From: Polytrichum commune
Taxonomy: Eukaryota; Streptophyta; Polytrichopsida; Polytrichales; Polytrichaceae
DNA length: 64,000 nt
Assembly (NCBI GenBank): GCA_950295325.1
Contig: OX485807.1
Span: 2,606,501-2,670,500 of the forward strand
Direction: 5' to 3'
Below are positions 33,091 through 45,302 of this stretch, piece by piece. The position numbers and the translations under genes were made by a program. Positions within the stretch are counted from its first letter, which is position 1. Each line of letters begins with the position of its first letter. A model generated the notes under the pieces. It saw nothing but the letters and a program-made list of their open reading frames with translations. It did no database searches and had not been told where the DNA came from.

Positions 33091-33275
33091 AATCGGTATA
33101 TTCATTAATTTGGGATTTTTTCGGCATTTTGAGAAAGTTACAAATATAAGAACATGGATAAAATCGCACGTACATTGGAGAATGTTGTAAGATGCAAATA
33201 CTTTGAAGCGGGTGTTCATATCAAGAACGCAATTAAGATCTCATATGAAGATGGTTTAGGTAGGACGACCCAAAC
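33091..33275 (+). other. Decayed element terminus with palindrome relic
   Basis: Starts AATCGGTATATTCATTAATTT and matches 23620-23800 over its length (GGCATTTTGAGA, AGTTGTAAGATGCAAA-type and ACTTTGAAGCGGGTGTT strings), ending in a half-decayed palindrome at 33255-33274 (TTTAGGTAG-GA-CGACCCAAA). It has the same orientation as the terminus at 23615, so it is probably the 3' end fragment of another family member directly upstream of copy 1. Confidence 0.5.
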
Positions 33276-35361
33276 ATTACACTATGTTGTTGTGGTTCAT
33301 ATATTAATTTGAGAGAAGAGAAAATCTCAAATTAGCAAATTTTAGGGTTTAGGTTCTTTTGGACCCTGCTCTAAACCCTTATTAGTTTTTTCAAAAGAAC
33401 TATGGAGTACCCTAAGGTGCTACATAAAATGTGTTATTCTACAAAACTAACCATTTATATAGCCAGCGCATTCTTACAACAAAACTTTATGCTAAACTAA
33501 TACTTATCCCCTACTTACATGACACCATACCCTAAATTTTCCAAAATCATTGAAGGCATTGGTTTCTCTTTTGTTTGAGCATGTTAGAAAAACCATATAA
33601 TTGCGTTATATTTAACGATGTAACCATTCACATTTAGTCTTTACCAATGATGCCAACAATTCACACGATATTGAATGAAAAAAAAAAGATTACACACACC
33701 CCCCAACATGTGGAACAATTTAGAATAATTGAGTGTGGAGCCTAATAAATGAATACCTTCCCCAACTGCATTTTGCAAGGGTTTTGAAATGCACGATCCT
33801 TATTTGAAAATGCGAACATGCTCAAGTTTTAAGTACATCCCTTAGATCGTGACTTTCACGAATCACATAGTCGCCAATAAATCATGGTTCATGATATATT
33901 TAATATATAGATTGTGATATAAGAGTAAATGGGATAAGCACAACATCAAATGAAGCCATTCAAGCAATCATGTTGTTATTCCCTGTTCCTTCCATGTATA
34001 TTAGATGATGGCGCAAGATAAAATAGATGTTGTTTGTATATGGGGGCATCAGTGAACCACAACTACATTTGGTGTTTAGGGTTTAGGGTTTAGGAGATAG
34101 GAGATAGGGTTATAACATATTAATCTATCCAATGTCAATGTATAACATTGTCTTACTCGTGAGAAGAGTCTTATAGGAAGGTTATAGTGAAGACGATGTT
34201 GATTATGTTAATTTGTTATTTGAGACGTTTAAACGCGATATATTGATTGGTCGTGTGTTTATTCAAATAACATGAAATATTGTGGATGTTAATAGGGGCT
34301 ATGGGTCCAACTTTGGATGTTTCGCTCACTTTAGGGAATCACATATTAGTCGCTAATAAACCATCGTTCATGATGTATTTAATATATGGAATGTCATGTA
34401 AAAGTAAATCGGAGAAGCACAACATCATGTTGTTATTCATTGTTCTCTCCACGTGTATTAGATAATGGAGGAAGATATAACAGATATTGTTTGCATAATA
34501 TTATGAAGAAGAGTCTAATCGGAAGGTCATAGTAAATACAATCTTGATCATGTTAATATGTTATATGGGACGTTTAAACATGATATCCTAATTGGTTTTG
34601 TATTTAGTCAATGCGTATTTCATGTTGTGGATGTTATAAGGGTTTAGGGTCCAATCTTGGATGTTTTGCTCTCACACATTAGTAAACTTGAAGTGAACTT
34701 GAGGATGGATTCAAGTAACATTAAAAGATTGAACTAGAAAGGGACATTGGTAGTTAGTATCCCCTTAACAACGTCCACATACGTTCGTCATTGCCACACT
34801 TGCATGCGAGATAATAGAGCAAGGTTCTAGGGTTTAGGGTTTAGGGGGGACAAATAAATAATTCTATTCATCATGACAATGGCCTCAAGCCTTGGAAACT
34901 CTCTCATAATTGCAGCCTCCAAATGGCCCAAACCCCACCTAAATAGGTTTACACTTGAAAGCATTGAATGGAGTTGTGTTTGGGTCTACATATTGGTTAA
35001 AATATACCTTGATGATACTTGAAAAAATTAATGTGGCCGCCACCCTTCCTCCCAATGGCGTATGTCATATCCACACAAAACAAAACAAATAGATTAAATA
35101 ACATAGACTAAGTCATATGACGGCTGGGGTATCATAGGGGCATTGATAGATGCGCATTTTTCTCTTATAAACAGAAAACGGGGAATTATGTCAGGAGGTT
35201 TGAAATAACCTCTGCAAGAGAAGAAGGCGGGGAAGGCATCCAATGACTAAGTCTGGGAAGCGGAGGTGGATAGTATAAAGGGGCGCACCCCCCAAAAGTC
35301 GGTCCTTTTTTTCTCTTCTCCCGCTGTCGAATTCGTAGAGAGAACTCTTAGTAGGAGCTGT
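33276..35361. other. Gene-free AT-rich region with a diverged tandem duplication
   Basis: No convincing gene. About 33860-34060 and 34330-34500 are diverged direct copies (both with AATCACATA, CAATAAA/CTAATAAA, AGCACAACATCA, GTGTATTAGAT-like text), a period of about 470 bp. Telomere-like TTTAGGG runs occur at about 34075-34093 and 34829-34846. Near 35270 a TATAAAGG box and a pyrimidine run precede repeat X and may be promoter-like. Confidence 0.45.
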
Positions 35362-38200
35362 TGTGGTACTTTTGGGCCACCCCCTTTCGAGGGAGCCTAA
35401 AAGTATCACACAAGCCCTTCGGTGAAGGTGGCCTGCATTTGCAGGCGCCCAAGCCGAACCCGGATGATAGGTGTATAACGTGAGTAGTTAGATTTTTAAG
35501 GGAGATTAAATATGCGTCGTAGTACCTCCGGAGGTTAGGCCTTAGTTTTTTACTAGTGTGGCTTTAAACTCCACTAACCAATTTCATATCTAGTTCTAAC
35601 CTTAACCTACAACCTATTTTACGCGCAGACGCACCAGCCTTGAAACCAAGGCAATCCTAATTTGTGAATTGGGATGGTTCTGATACACCCAACCGGGTGT
35701 GACTCATACCACCCTAACTCAACGAACGGAATAACGACAATTTGATGGACCATTCAATTCTTCCTATTTCTTTATTTAGTTCTATTTAGTTTTCTAAGCG
35801 GGGGAACTTGGCCTAAGTCCCACCCTTCACACAAATTCCTTCTTAATTACTTACTTTTGTTTGCACGTCCTAACTTACTACATTAACATATTAGGCATCA
35901 CCCCTTACCTCGGGTCTCTTGCCAACAAGGGTTTACGATTTATTTGGTATGTTTTGATTGTTAAATGTGTTTACACTGGATAGACCACGAAATGCAACTC
36001 AATGGGACCAGGGTGACGGGCGACCTGTAGGTTCAACCTGTTGCGCAATCTTCATAAATTGGGGCCATTACTCCCAATCTATGGGGCCAACAACATAATA
36101 GTGGATTCGCGGGTCATTAACCCCACCTTTCCACCAACAACATTCAGAGTGGTCGTGTCGGTGATTAATCCGACTTACCACACACGAAACTTGCTAATAA
36201 ATGAAGCTACTACCACAAAACATACCAAGGGCCCCGAAAACAATGGAATTGGGTACTCCCTTGGCGGTCAAGTGGTCAAGCCACTTGACCTTACGAGATA
36301 GGTGAGTGGGTTTAGAGATGCGTACCTTAGCCGTGCTCCCTCCAATCCTAAATGGAAGGCTTAAGGTTAGTTAATTTACCTCAATTTTCCTCGGTTGATT
36401 TGGGCTTGATGTAGGCCGAGCCGCTACCTCCTTCCTTGCTCCACTTTCCGAGCGTCGACCTTGCCTCCTTCTTTGTAACTAGTTTGGTAGTAAGCGTACC
36501 TTAGTTAACAATTAAAATATAAAGTGTTATTCTGCCCTGTAATTTAATCCTAAGCATAATATTTATACTTAGTGCACCAAATTATCTTTCCAATGATCTA
36601 AAAATCACTCTAATCGGATAAGAAATGCAAAAGTTATGAGGGTTGGAAGTGTGAGGTCGATTCAACCGACCCTTCCAACCCACCTATCTACCTTCTAACT
36701 TCAAGAATTCATAGCACATTCCTTACTACTTGGATCTAGGCTTTCCTTATACCATTGGAAAGCTATGAACAAGCTCTAACTAGAAAAAATTATGACATCA
36801 GCAGGTTAAGCTAATAGAAATTCAGCGGACTCCTTGTAACACAGCAGTCAATCAAGAAGGCTTAAACTATGTATCTCGCCTTCAACCATTCATATCTAAT
36901 TCAAATCTTAGTCAAATCAAACGTTCTATATGACCCTGGAGAGATATTAAAAAGATGTATTTGATAAAAATATGTGATTAGAAAGGTAAGCCGAAGTGAA
37001 CCCAGCAGGTCCTCTGTAATGCAGCAGTCAACCAAAAGTTCTCAAACTATGTGTCCCATCTTGCACAATTCATATCTAATTCAAATCATGCTCAAATCAA
37101 ATGTTCTAAGCCATTTTGGAAAGCTACACAAAAGTTCTACTTGGGAAAAATATAATTTCTTGGAATTAAAATTCCTATTGGGCTCGCAGGTCTGATCCAG
37201 CAGCCGCTACCCACAAGACCACCCAGTTTTTTTTACTCCATCTTTGAAAATCCATAACTAATTGTCATCTCAACCAAATCACAAATGGGAAACGGCTATG
37301 GATAGCTATATGAAATCTCTCTAAGAGAAAAATGATAAGTATCTTGTTCTAGCTTTTGAACTAAGCCTTTAGGGCATTGGCAGATGAGGTCTATAATGCC
37401 TCTACTCAAAACTCTACCATCCAACCTACCTCTACAAAAGAAGGAATAATTTTGTTGGTGTGTTAATAAACACACAACCTAACTAGGAGAGAGAGAGTAG
37501 AGGAGGTTCTCAAGCCTTTCTTTTAGACCATTGAGAATACATGCTAAAGGATTTTTTCCTAACTACATTGAAGCAGGGCTTCGCCCAAAAACTAGAGAAA
37601 GAAAGAGAGCTACAAGGTGGAAGGAGGGGTTTTTAAACCCTCTCACAAAAGGGTTGGACCCCTCCTCCACCGGATCCATTTTTCAAACCCTTTCCCGAAA
37701 TTTTGGCTCGGGGGTTTTCCCGGTTGAGGTTGCCACCCTCTCGCCGAGGTGGCTCCGACAAAAAACCTTTAGAAATCTTTCTAATTTTTCCGCCATCGAG
37801 TTGGCAAGGGGGCAAGTGGGCAAGTATCCCCCTTGCTCTCTTTCTTTTTTGTCTTCAAAAGTCTTCAAGCCGATTTTATCTTCTTACCTAAACCACCTCT
37901 AATAGTCTTGTGTGCCTCACACTAACTAATAAACTAACACTTGCTTAGCTAGCATTTACTAACATTTGCTTAATAGCTAGCATCTACTAATATTTGCTTA
38001 GCTAGTTGTTTTTACTAGCTAGCACATTTTTTCTACTTTGCTATCTTCTAGCACTACTTAGTTTCATTTTGACCTTCCTTCTTCTAGGCTAAATGCTAAA
38101 TGAACTAATTTTCCCTAAATTCCCTATCAATTCTAACTTTTAATGCTAACATTCTAACTAAAAGTGATCCCGCAGAGTGGTGGACCACTCAAAGGGTTCA
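35362..38200 (+). repeat. 2.84-kb repeat X, copy 1
   Basis: Starts TGTGGTACTTTTGGG and ends ...CTCAAAGGGTTCA, with a 14-bp local duplication at the end. Copy 2 (41015-45302, once its nested insertion is removed) is almost identical; only a few differences were seen, for example near 37860 against 44960 and near 38022 against 45122. The near identity, with TG...CA ends and a retroviral-type gag-protease between the copies, fits LTRs. However, no tRNA primer site follows copy 1, no polypurine tract precedes copy 2, and no target duplication was found, so the LTR identity is provisional. Confidence 0.6.
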
Positions 38201-40251
38201 CTCAAAGGGTTCACAAAGGGTTCGAGACGGTGGTAACTCGTTATGTAGGAACCCTTCTCACAAATGACACGATTAAATTCTACTTCATACAAGGGTTCAA
38301 CAAACAAGGTACAATCCGAGAAATTCTTAACTCCAACCCTCAGGATTTGGAAGAAGCTAAAGACGAGGCTAGGAGGATCGAAGGTGTAGACAAACAAAAT
38401 GAGCGGATGTGGAATTGCACTATTGCACCTGTGCCAGCCTTCCTACCCACAACCTACATTCCTCCCGAGCAGAGTAAGCCTTCTCAGCTGGAGCCATCCC
38501 GACCGGATGCATACGCAGTCCACCGAGCGGCCCCGGTTCCTTTGGCTACGAGGCCACCCCCTGAGCTCTTAGCACTCCCTAGCCCTCCGAGCCACACCAC
38601 GATCGAGGAGCTAGAACTTAGAGTTAAGAAGGCCAACGACGAGTTGAGGAGCGATGTCATGCAGTCGCTCAAGACCCTCACAGAGCAGCTAACAATGGCA
38701 ATCACGTCTAGGCCCTTAGCACAACCAGTTCCGCCGGCCTCGGAGGCAGGTAATTATGGCACCAACATTTGGTGTCGTAATTGCAACAAACCTGGCCACA
38801 GTAATCAATTTTGCACGGAGCCTAGGTTCACAGGTAACCTAGTAGCCCCACCCCCCCGTCCACAACAAGGCCACTCCCAGACTCAAGCCCGGAACAACGG
38901 TAAAGGAGTTTGTCCCACTTGCGGCAAGGTTCACATTTTGGGGCCAGGTAAGTGTTGGATCGAGACGGGGGTGGTCTGCAACCATTGTGGGGGTAATCAC
39001 CCGGTCGATAATTGTCGTAGGATTCTCGCGGAGCGACCCTCCCATTACTCTCAGCTGAATCAACAACTTCCGGCATTCTTCTATGATAGGAATCAACAGA
39101 ACCAAGGAGGAATGTCGGTTAATTATCACCAAGGTAACCCACAAAGCAATGGCCAACAAAACTACGGTCCACCCAACCACCAAAACCAAGGTAATAGGGG
39201 GAACAACTATCAAGGTCCACAAAATTTGTACCCTCAAAACTCCCCAGCCGGTGGTAGGCAAGCCGACTCGAACTTGGTAGGAATGGTAAGCCAACAGTAT
39301 GTCCCTCAGATGGGCCGGAACCAACCAAATAGGTTCAACAATGGACCCCAAGTTGCACAACAAGGTAATACCTTCAATAACTCCCCTAATGAAGGCAACC
39401 CATTCTATGGGTACCAAATGAACCAAGGTCAGGCTTATGGTCTTAACGGTCAGTATACCGACAACCCTCCTCAACATCTTATGGGGACTGGACAGGATAC
39501 TAACCAACAATGGGCGCAAAACATGAATGGGCCTCCAACATCCCAAGGTCCCCTTAACCTTGGTCATGCACAAACCCAAGACGCGAGGTTCATTGATAAC
39601 AATAGGGCGAGCACAAGTTGTTCAGCTCCATTCCTTCCTATCCCAAATGATAGTCATAGCAACTTCATCTCTCACGAGCTAGCCGATTCTTCTTTACGGG
39701 CTATCCTGGTTCCCCCTAAAAAACTAAAGCAGAAAATAGACGTGGCAGTGGTCACTAGGGCTCAGAAGAGGGCACAAACCGTGATGGGTGAAGGTTCCGA
39801 GAAGTCGAATGAGTCTGAAAAGTCACCAAAATTCGCAGAACTTCCAGAGTTCTTGCAGAACGCAGCCCTTAAGGCTAAGGTTCCCACAACTTCCCTAGAG
39901 CCTAACCCTGATGACGAACCGGTAGAGGAACCATTACTGGAGGAAGAGGAAGACCTCTTCCGATTTGTGGATAGACGAGACACATGGGGCAATGGCCTGC
40001 CCGCTAACTTCCCACCGAAACCCCGGCCTAGTCGCGCCTTTAACCCGGCCGAGGACTACGACCTTTGGTCAGACCTTTGTAGCCTACGAGCCAACATTTC
40101 TTTGGCACAACTAATTCAAGTAGCTCCCGCCTTAAGAAAGGAATTCAAGGAAGGAGCCACCCAGGTTAGGAAGGCTAAAATCCCAACGATGGCAGTTGAG
40201 GTCCGAAGAACCCCCCCTAGGGGACGAAGGACCAATCGAGGTGGAGGTTGA
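38164..40251 (+). pseudogene. Ty3/Gypsy-type gag polyprotein, N-terminally incomplete
   Basis: A 695-codon frame that opens inside the end of repeat X. The first part (FETVVTRYVGTLLTNDTIKFYFIQGF) is mid-gag in style, so the true N-terminus is missing. Cysteine knuckles follow: CRNCNKPGHSNQFC at about residue 204 (CX2CX4HX4C), a CPTCGKVH-type finger at about 250, and CNHCGGNHPVDNC at about 272. Then comes a Gln/Asn-rich stretch (about 39060-39560) and an acidic C-terminal part. The frame ends at 40251, just after a C7 run, where the protease frame takes over. Reverse transcriptase, RNase H and integrase are absent. Confidence 0.7.
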
Positions 40252-41053
40252 GATTATGGACAAAATAATCCCGCACACCCTGGTTGATGGGGGTAGTGGG
40301 ATCAATATTATGCCACTCTCAACGTTGGAAAAACTTGGCCTCGAGCTCACTGGCCCTTCACCCTTTGTTATCAATGTCGCGGACCAAAGACAAGTCACCC
40401 CCCTTGGACAGGTAAAGGATTGCTTGATGAAAGTCGGGGGAGAAGTCTATACGATCACGTTTCAAGTTTTGAGGCTCCCTGTAACATCCAAAAGTTATCC
40501 GATACTTTTAGGTAGAGACTGGCTTCGGAGAGCAAATGCCACAACCGAGTGGTCTACGGGTACCTCCCAAATAACATTTGGGCCCCCTCACAACAGAACA
40601 ACGACAAGAATTGCACTCCGTAAGCCTTCGACAGAATTCACGGAATCCGACCTACCCAAGTCGAAGCCAGAACCCAACATAGTTTCGGTAGACTTAGCCA
40701 ACCAAACATTGGGCACTAAGACCCATCTAGGCCCAGTAAAGGACATGGGTCCTGGCCTCTATGGCTGGGAGGACATAGGTGAGTTCACAGCATGGATGGA
40801 ACTCAACCCGGAAGAAATTCCCACCCATACCGAGGTATATGCGATCACCGCCACCAAGGACACGTCACGTGGACACACCGGAGTCGCGCTCATAGCCAAT
40901 AACCTACCGTTTGAGTCAATGTATTCCTTTGAGATTGATGGCACGCAACCTATAGTCCTAGAGGACCTCGTGCTCGAAGAAGATATTGTTCCATCCTTGC
41001 ATTTCAAGAACACCTGTGGTACTTTTGGGCCACCCCCTTTCGAGGGAGCCTAA
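40196..41053 (+). pseudogene. Retroviral-type aspartic protease frame
   Basis: Overlaps the end of gag in the +1 frame. The active-site-like block is HTLVDGGSGINIMPLSTLEKLGL (DGGSG-type, as in plant Gypsy proteases) and the flap/end block is SYPILLGRDWLR. The frame runs on for another 150 residues without reaching reverse transcriptase and stops 39 bp inside repeat X copy 2, so the polyprotein is truncated exactly where X begins. Frame change at C7 (40211-40217): either a ribosomal shift site or a simple indel. Confidence 0.65.
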
Positions 41054-44000
41054 AAGTATCACACAAGCCCTTCGGTGAAGGTGGCCTGCATTTGCAGGCG
41101 CCCAAGCCGAACCCGGATGATAGGTGTATAACGTGAGTAGTTAGATTTTTAAGGGAGATTAAATATGCGTCGTAGTACCTCCGGAGGTTAGGCCTTAGTT
41201 TTTTACTAGTGTGGCTTTAAACTCCACTAACCAATTTCATATCTAGTTCTAACCTTAACCTACAACCTATTTTACGCGCAGACGCACCAGCCTTGAAACC
41301 AAGGCAATCCTAATTTGTGAATTGGGATGGTTCTGATACACCCAACCGGGTGTGACTCATACCACCCTAACTCAACGAACGGAATAACGACAATTTGATG
41401 GACCATTCAATTCTTCCTATTTCTTTATTTAGTTCTATTTAGTTTTCTAAGCGGGGGAACTTGGCCTAAGTCCCACCCTTCACACAAATTCCTTCTTAAT
41501 TACTTACTTTTGTTTGCACGTCCTAACTTACTACATTAACATATTAGGCATCACCCCTTACCTCGGGTCTCTTGCCAACAAGGGTTTACGATTTATTTGG
41601 TATGTTTTGATTGTTAAATGTGTTTACACTGGATAGACCACGAAATGCAACTCAATGGGACCAGGGTGACGGGCGACCTGTTGTGAGGTAAAGTAGGCAA
41701 CCCCCTTGGTTTCCAAGCCAAAGGGTTGAGTCGTGCTTACTTTTCGTTCACAAATACATTTTATAAGATTCGAAAGTCTTTTTGAGAGAAAAAAGATAAT
41801 AGTTAGCCTCTTAAGTATCCGATTAGTCCAACTTAAGCTTAGTTACCTTGGAATAGGCAACCTAGACCCTTTTAATGTAGCTAAACTACTAAAAATCAAT
41901 GCAAAGAATACCAAATGCTAATAAAACTTCTAACTAATCAAAAAGGAATATGAAGAAAGAAGAAATACATGAGCTGCCTCACGGAAACCCTCATAACTTT
42001 TGGACAGAGTTTTAGTTTTACGCAAGATTAGGATGCAAGGATAGATAACTTCAAGTCCTACCTAGAAATATAAAACTTGTAGAAAATGGCCCAACCAGCT
42101 AACCGGGGTGAAGCTTCAAAGTCAGCAGTGCTACATCAGGAGCTGTCTCACGGAAACACTTATAACTTCTAGACAGAATTTTAGATGTGCATGAAACTAA
42201 TTTTGTTGGAAAGACAATTTTATTATCTATCTATGCATATAAAATAAATTGAAATCAGATTTATTGGTAAGACGTGGCAATCCTCTAAAGTACGCTGTCC
42301 TATATGATTCAAGTTGCTAACTAATTTTCATTCTATATAAACTAAGGTTGCTTCACTAACAAGTAAAGAAGAGGTGAGGAATGTGAATGTCATACAAAGA
42401 GGAAAATACTAATAAAACTATAAGAGAATATTTTATTTGAAAGATAGAAACACTTACTCCTTCTCAAGGAGTACAACCACTCCCCCTACTAACTACTAAC
42501 TACTAACTACTAATAGAAGTCGGGGACACCTAAGTTGGCGAGATAGATACTAAGCGTCGAGAAGGTTGAGGCTCGAAGGGCCCGAGACCGATGAAGTGGA
42601 ATAGTGGTAATGCTTGATGGAGTTTCGATGCCTCTTAAATAGGTGGTCGAGGTAGACACTCCGTGGTATTCCGTCTTGCCACGTCTACCCTCGCATTGGA
42701 TCCGTTTAGGCTTTGTTGATCTTTCGCATTGGATCCGCTTAGATCCATTTTGACTTAGTAGTGCCCAAAGACACTTGTCAACTTGGATCTTCTCTCGTCG
42801 AAGCGAATCGGCTTGGTCAAACGTGCATCCATCTAGTCCACGTTGTTTTGCTCCACTCCTTTAACCCGTTGTCGCGTAGTCACTTTGGATTTAGCCCTTA
42901 GCTAAGTCAATCTTAGCCTTACCAACCACTTAAATCTTGCCCTAGCTAAGTCAATCCTCACATAGTCTTATAATATTCCGTTAATGCTTGTCCTATTAGG
43001 ATTTACTTACTAGGCTAGTTTCTAACTCCCAACTTACCTAACCGACCTCATATTTACTATCTAAAGTCTATTTACCACTTATATTAGGTTAATTCGATAA
43101 AAGAATCAAAATAAACCTTCACACCTGTAGGTTCAACCTGTTGCGCAATCTTCATAAATTGGGGCCATTACTCCCAATCTATGGGGCCAACAACATAATA
43201 GTGGATTCGCGGGTCATTAACCCCACCTTTCCACCAACAACATTCAGAGTGGTCGTGTCGGTGATTAATCCGACTTACCACACACGAAACTTGCTAATAA
43301 ATGAAGCTACTACCACAAAACATACCAAGGGCCCCGAAAACAATGGAATTGGGTACTCCCTTGGCGGTCAAGTGGTCAAGCCACTTGACCTTACGAGATA
43401 GGTGAGTGGGTTTAGAGATGCGTACCTTAGCCGTGCTCCCTCCAATCCTAAATGGAAGGCTTAAGGTTAGTTAATTTACCTCAATTTTCCTCGGTTGATT
43501 TGGGCTTGATGTAGGCCGAGCCGCTACCTCCTTCCTTGCTCCACTTTCCGAGCGTCGACCTTGCCTCCTTCTTTGTAACTAGTTTGGTAGTAAGCGTACC
43601 TTAGTTAACAATTAAAATATAAAGTGTTATTCTGCCCTGTAATTTAATCCTAAGCATAATATTTATACTTAGTGCACCAAATTATCTTTCCAATGATCTA
43701 AAAATCACTCTAATCGGATAAGAAATGCAAAAGTTATGAGGGTTGGAAGTGTGAGGTCGATTCAACCGACCCTTCCAACCCACCTATCTACCTTCTAACT
43801 TCAAGAATTCATAGCACATTCCTTACTACTTGGATCTAGGCTTTCCTTATACCATTGGAAAGCTATGAACAAGCTCTAACTAGAAAAAATTATGACATCA
43901 GCAGGTTAAGCTAATAGAAATTCAGCGGACTCCTTGTAACACAGCAGTCAATCAAGAAGGCTTAAACTATGTATCTCGCCTTCAACCATTCATATCTAAT

Positions 44001-45302
44001 TCAAATCTTAGTCAAATCAAACGTTCTATATGACCCTGGAGAGATATTAAAAAGATGTATTTGATAAAAATATGTGATTAGAAAGGTAAGCCGAAGTGAA
44101 CCCAGCAGGTCCTCTGTAATGCAGCAGTCAACCAAAAGTTCTCAAACTATGTGTCCCATCTTGCACAATTCATATCTAATTCAAATCATGCTCAAATCAA
44201 ATGTTCTAAGCCATTTTGGAAAGCTACACAAAAGTTCTACTTGGGAAAAATATAATTTCTTGGAATTAAAATTCCTATTGGGCTCGCAGGTCTGATCCAG
44301 CAGCCGCTACCCACAAGACCACCCAGTTTTTTTTACTCCATCTTTGAAAATCCATAACTAATTGTCATCTCAACCAAATCACAAATGGGAAACGGCTATG
44401 GATAGCTATATGAAATCTCTCTAAGAGAAAAATGATAAGTATCTTGTTCTAGCTTTTGAACTAAGCCTTTAGGGCATTGGCAGATGAGGTCTATAATGCC
44501 TCTACTCAAAACTCTACCATCCAACCTACCTCTACAAAAGAAGGAATAATTTTGTTGGTGTGTTAATAAACACACAACCTAACTAGGAGAGAGAGAGTAG
44601 AGGAGGTTCTCAAGCCTTTCTTTTAGACCATTGAGAATACATGCTAAAGGATTTTTTCCTAACTACATTGAAGCAGGGCTTCGCCCAAAAACTAGAGAAA
44701 GAAAGAGAGCTACAAGGTGGAAGGAGGGGTTTTTAAACCCTCTCACAAAAGGGTTGGACCCCTCCTCCACCGGATCCATTTTTCAAACCCTTTCCCGAAA
44801 TTTTGGCTCGGGGGTTTTCCCGGTTGAGGTTGCCACCCTCTCGCCGAGGTGGCTCCGACAAAAAACCTTTAGAAATCTTTCTAATTTTTCCGCCATCGAG
44901 TTGGCAAGGGGGCAAGTGGGCAAGTATCCCCCTTGCTCTCTTTCTTTTTTGTCTTCAAAATTCTTCACGCCGATTTTATCTTCTTACCTAAACCACCTCT
45001 AATAGTCTTGTGTGCCTCACACTAACTAATAAACTAACACTTGCTTAGCTAGCATTTACTAACATTTGCTTAATAGCTAGCATCTACTAATATTTGCTTA
45101 GCTAGTTGTTTTTACTAGCTAGCATATTTTTTTCTACTTTGCTATCTTCTAGCACTACTTAGTTTCATTTTGACCTTCCTTCTTCTAGGCTAAATGCTAA
45201 ATGAACTAATTTTCCCTAAATTCCCTATCAATTCTAACTTTTAATGCTAACATTCTAACTAAAGGTGATCCCGCAGAGTGGTGGACCACTCAAAGGGTTC
45301 AC
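41015..45302 (+). repeat. 2.84-kb repeat X, copy 2, interrupted
   Basis: 41015-41681 matches 35362-36028 and 43124-45302 matches 36024-38200. Between them is a nested solo LTR. The copy ends ...CAAAGGGTTCACA and then changes to unrelated sequence (GGTTTGCATTTGGG). Confidence 0.75.
41682..43123. mobile_element. Nested 1442-bp solo LTR with CCTGT target duplication
   Basis: The insert starts TGTGAGGTAAAG and ends AACCTTCACA (TG...CA with imperfect inverted ends TGTGA/TCACA). The 5-bp target CCTGT is at 41677-41681 and again at 43124-43128, and occurs once at the empty site in copy 1 (about 36024-36028). That is decisive for an LTR-type integration. There is no coding region and no second LTR, so the original element was reduced to one LTR by recombination. 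It inserted after X was duplicated. Confidence 0.85.

Noticed and set aside
23615-33275. Copy 1 as an LTR element, from the similar sequence at 23620-23800 and 33091-33275
   Set aside because: The two are strongly diverged, while the gene between them is well preserved. Copy 2 has no such second block, and the right-hand one carries its own palindrome relic, so a neighbouring fragment of another member is more likely.
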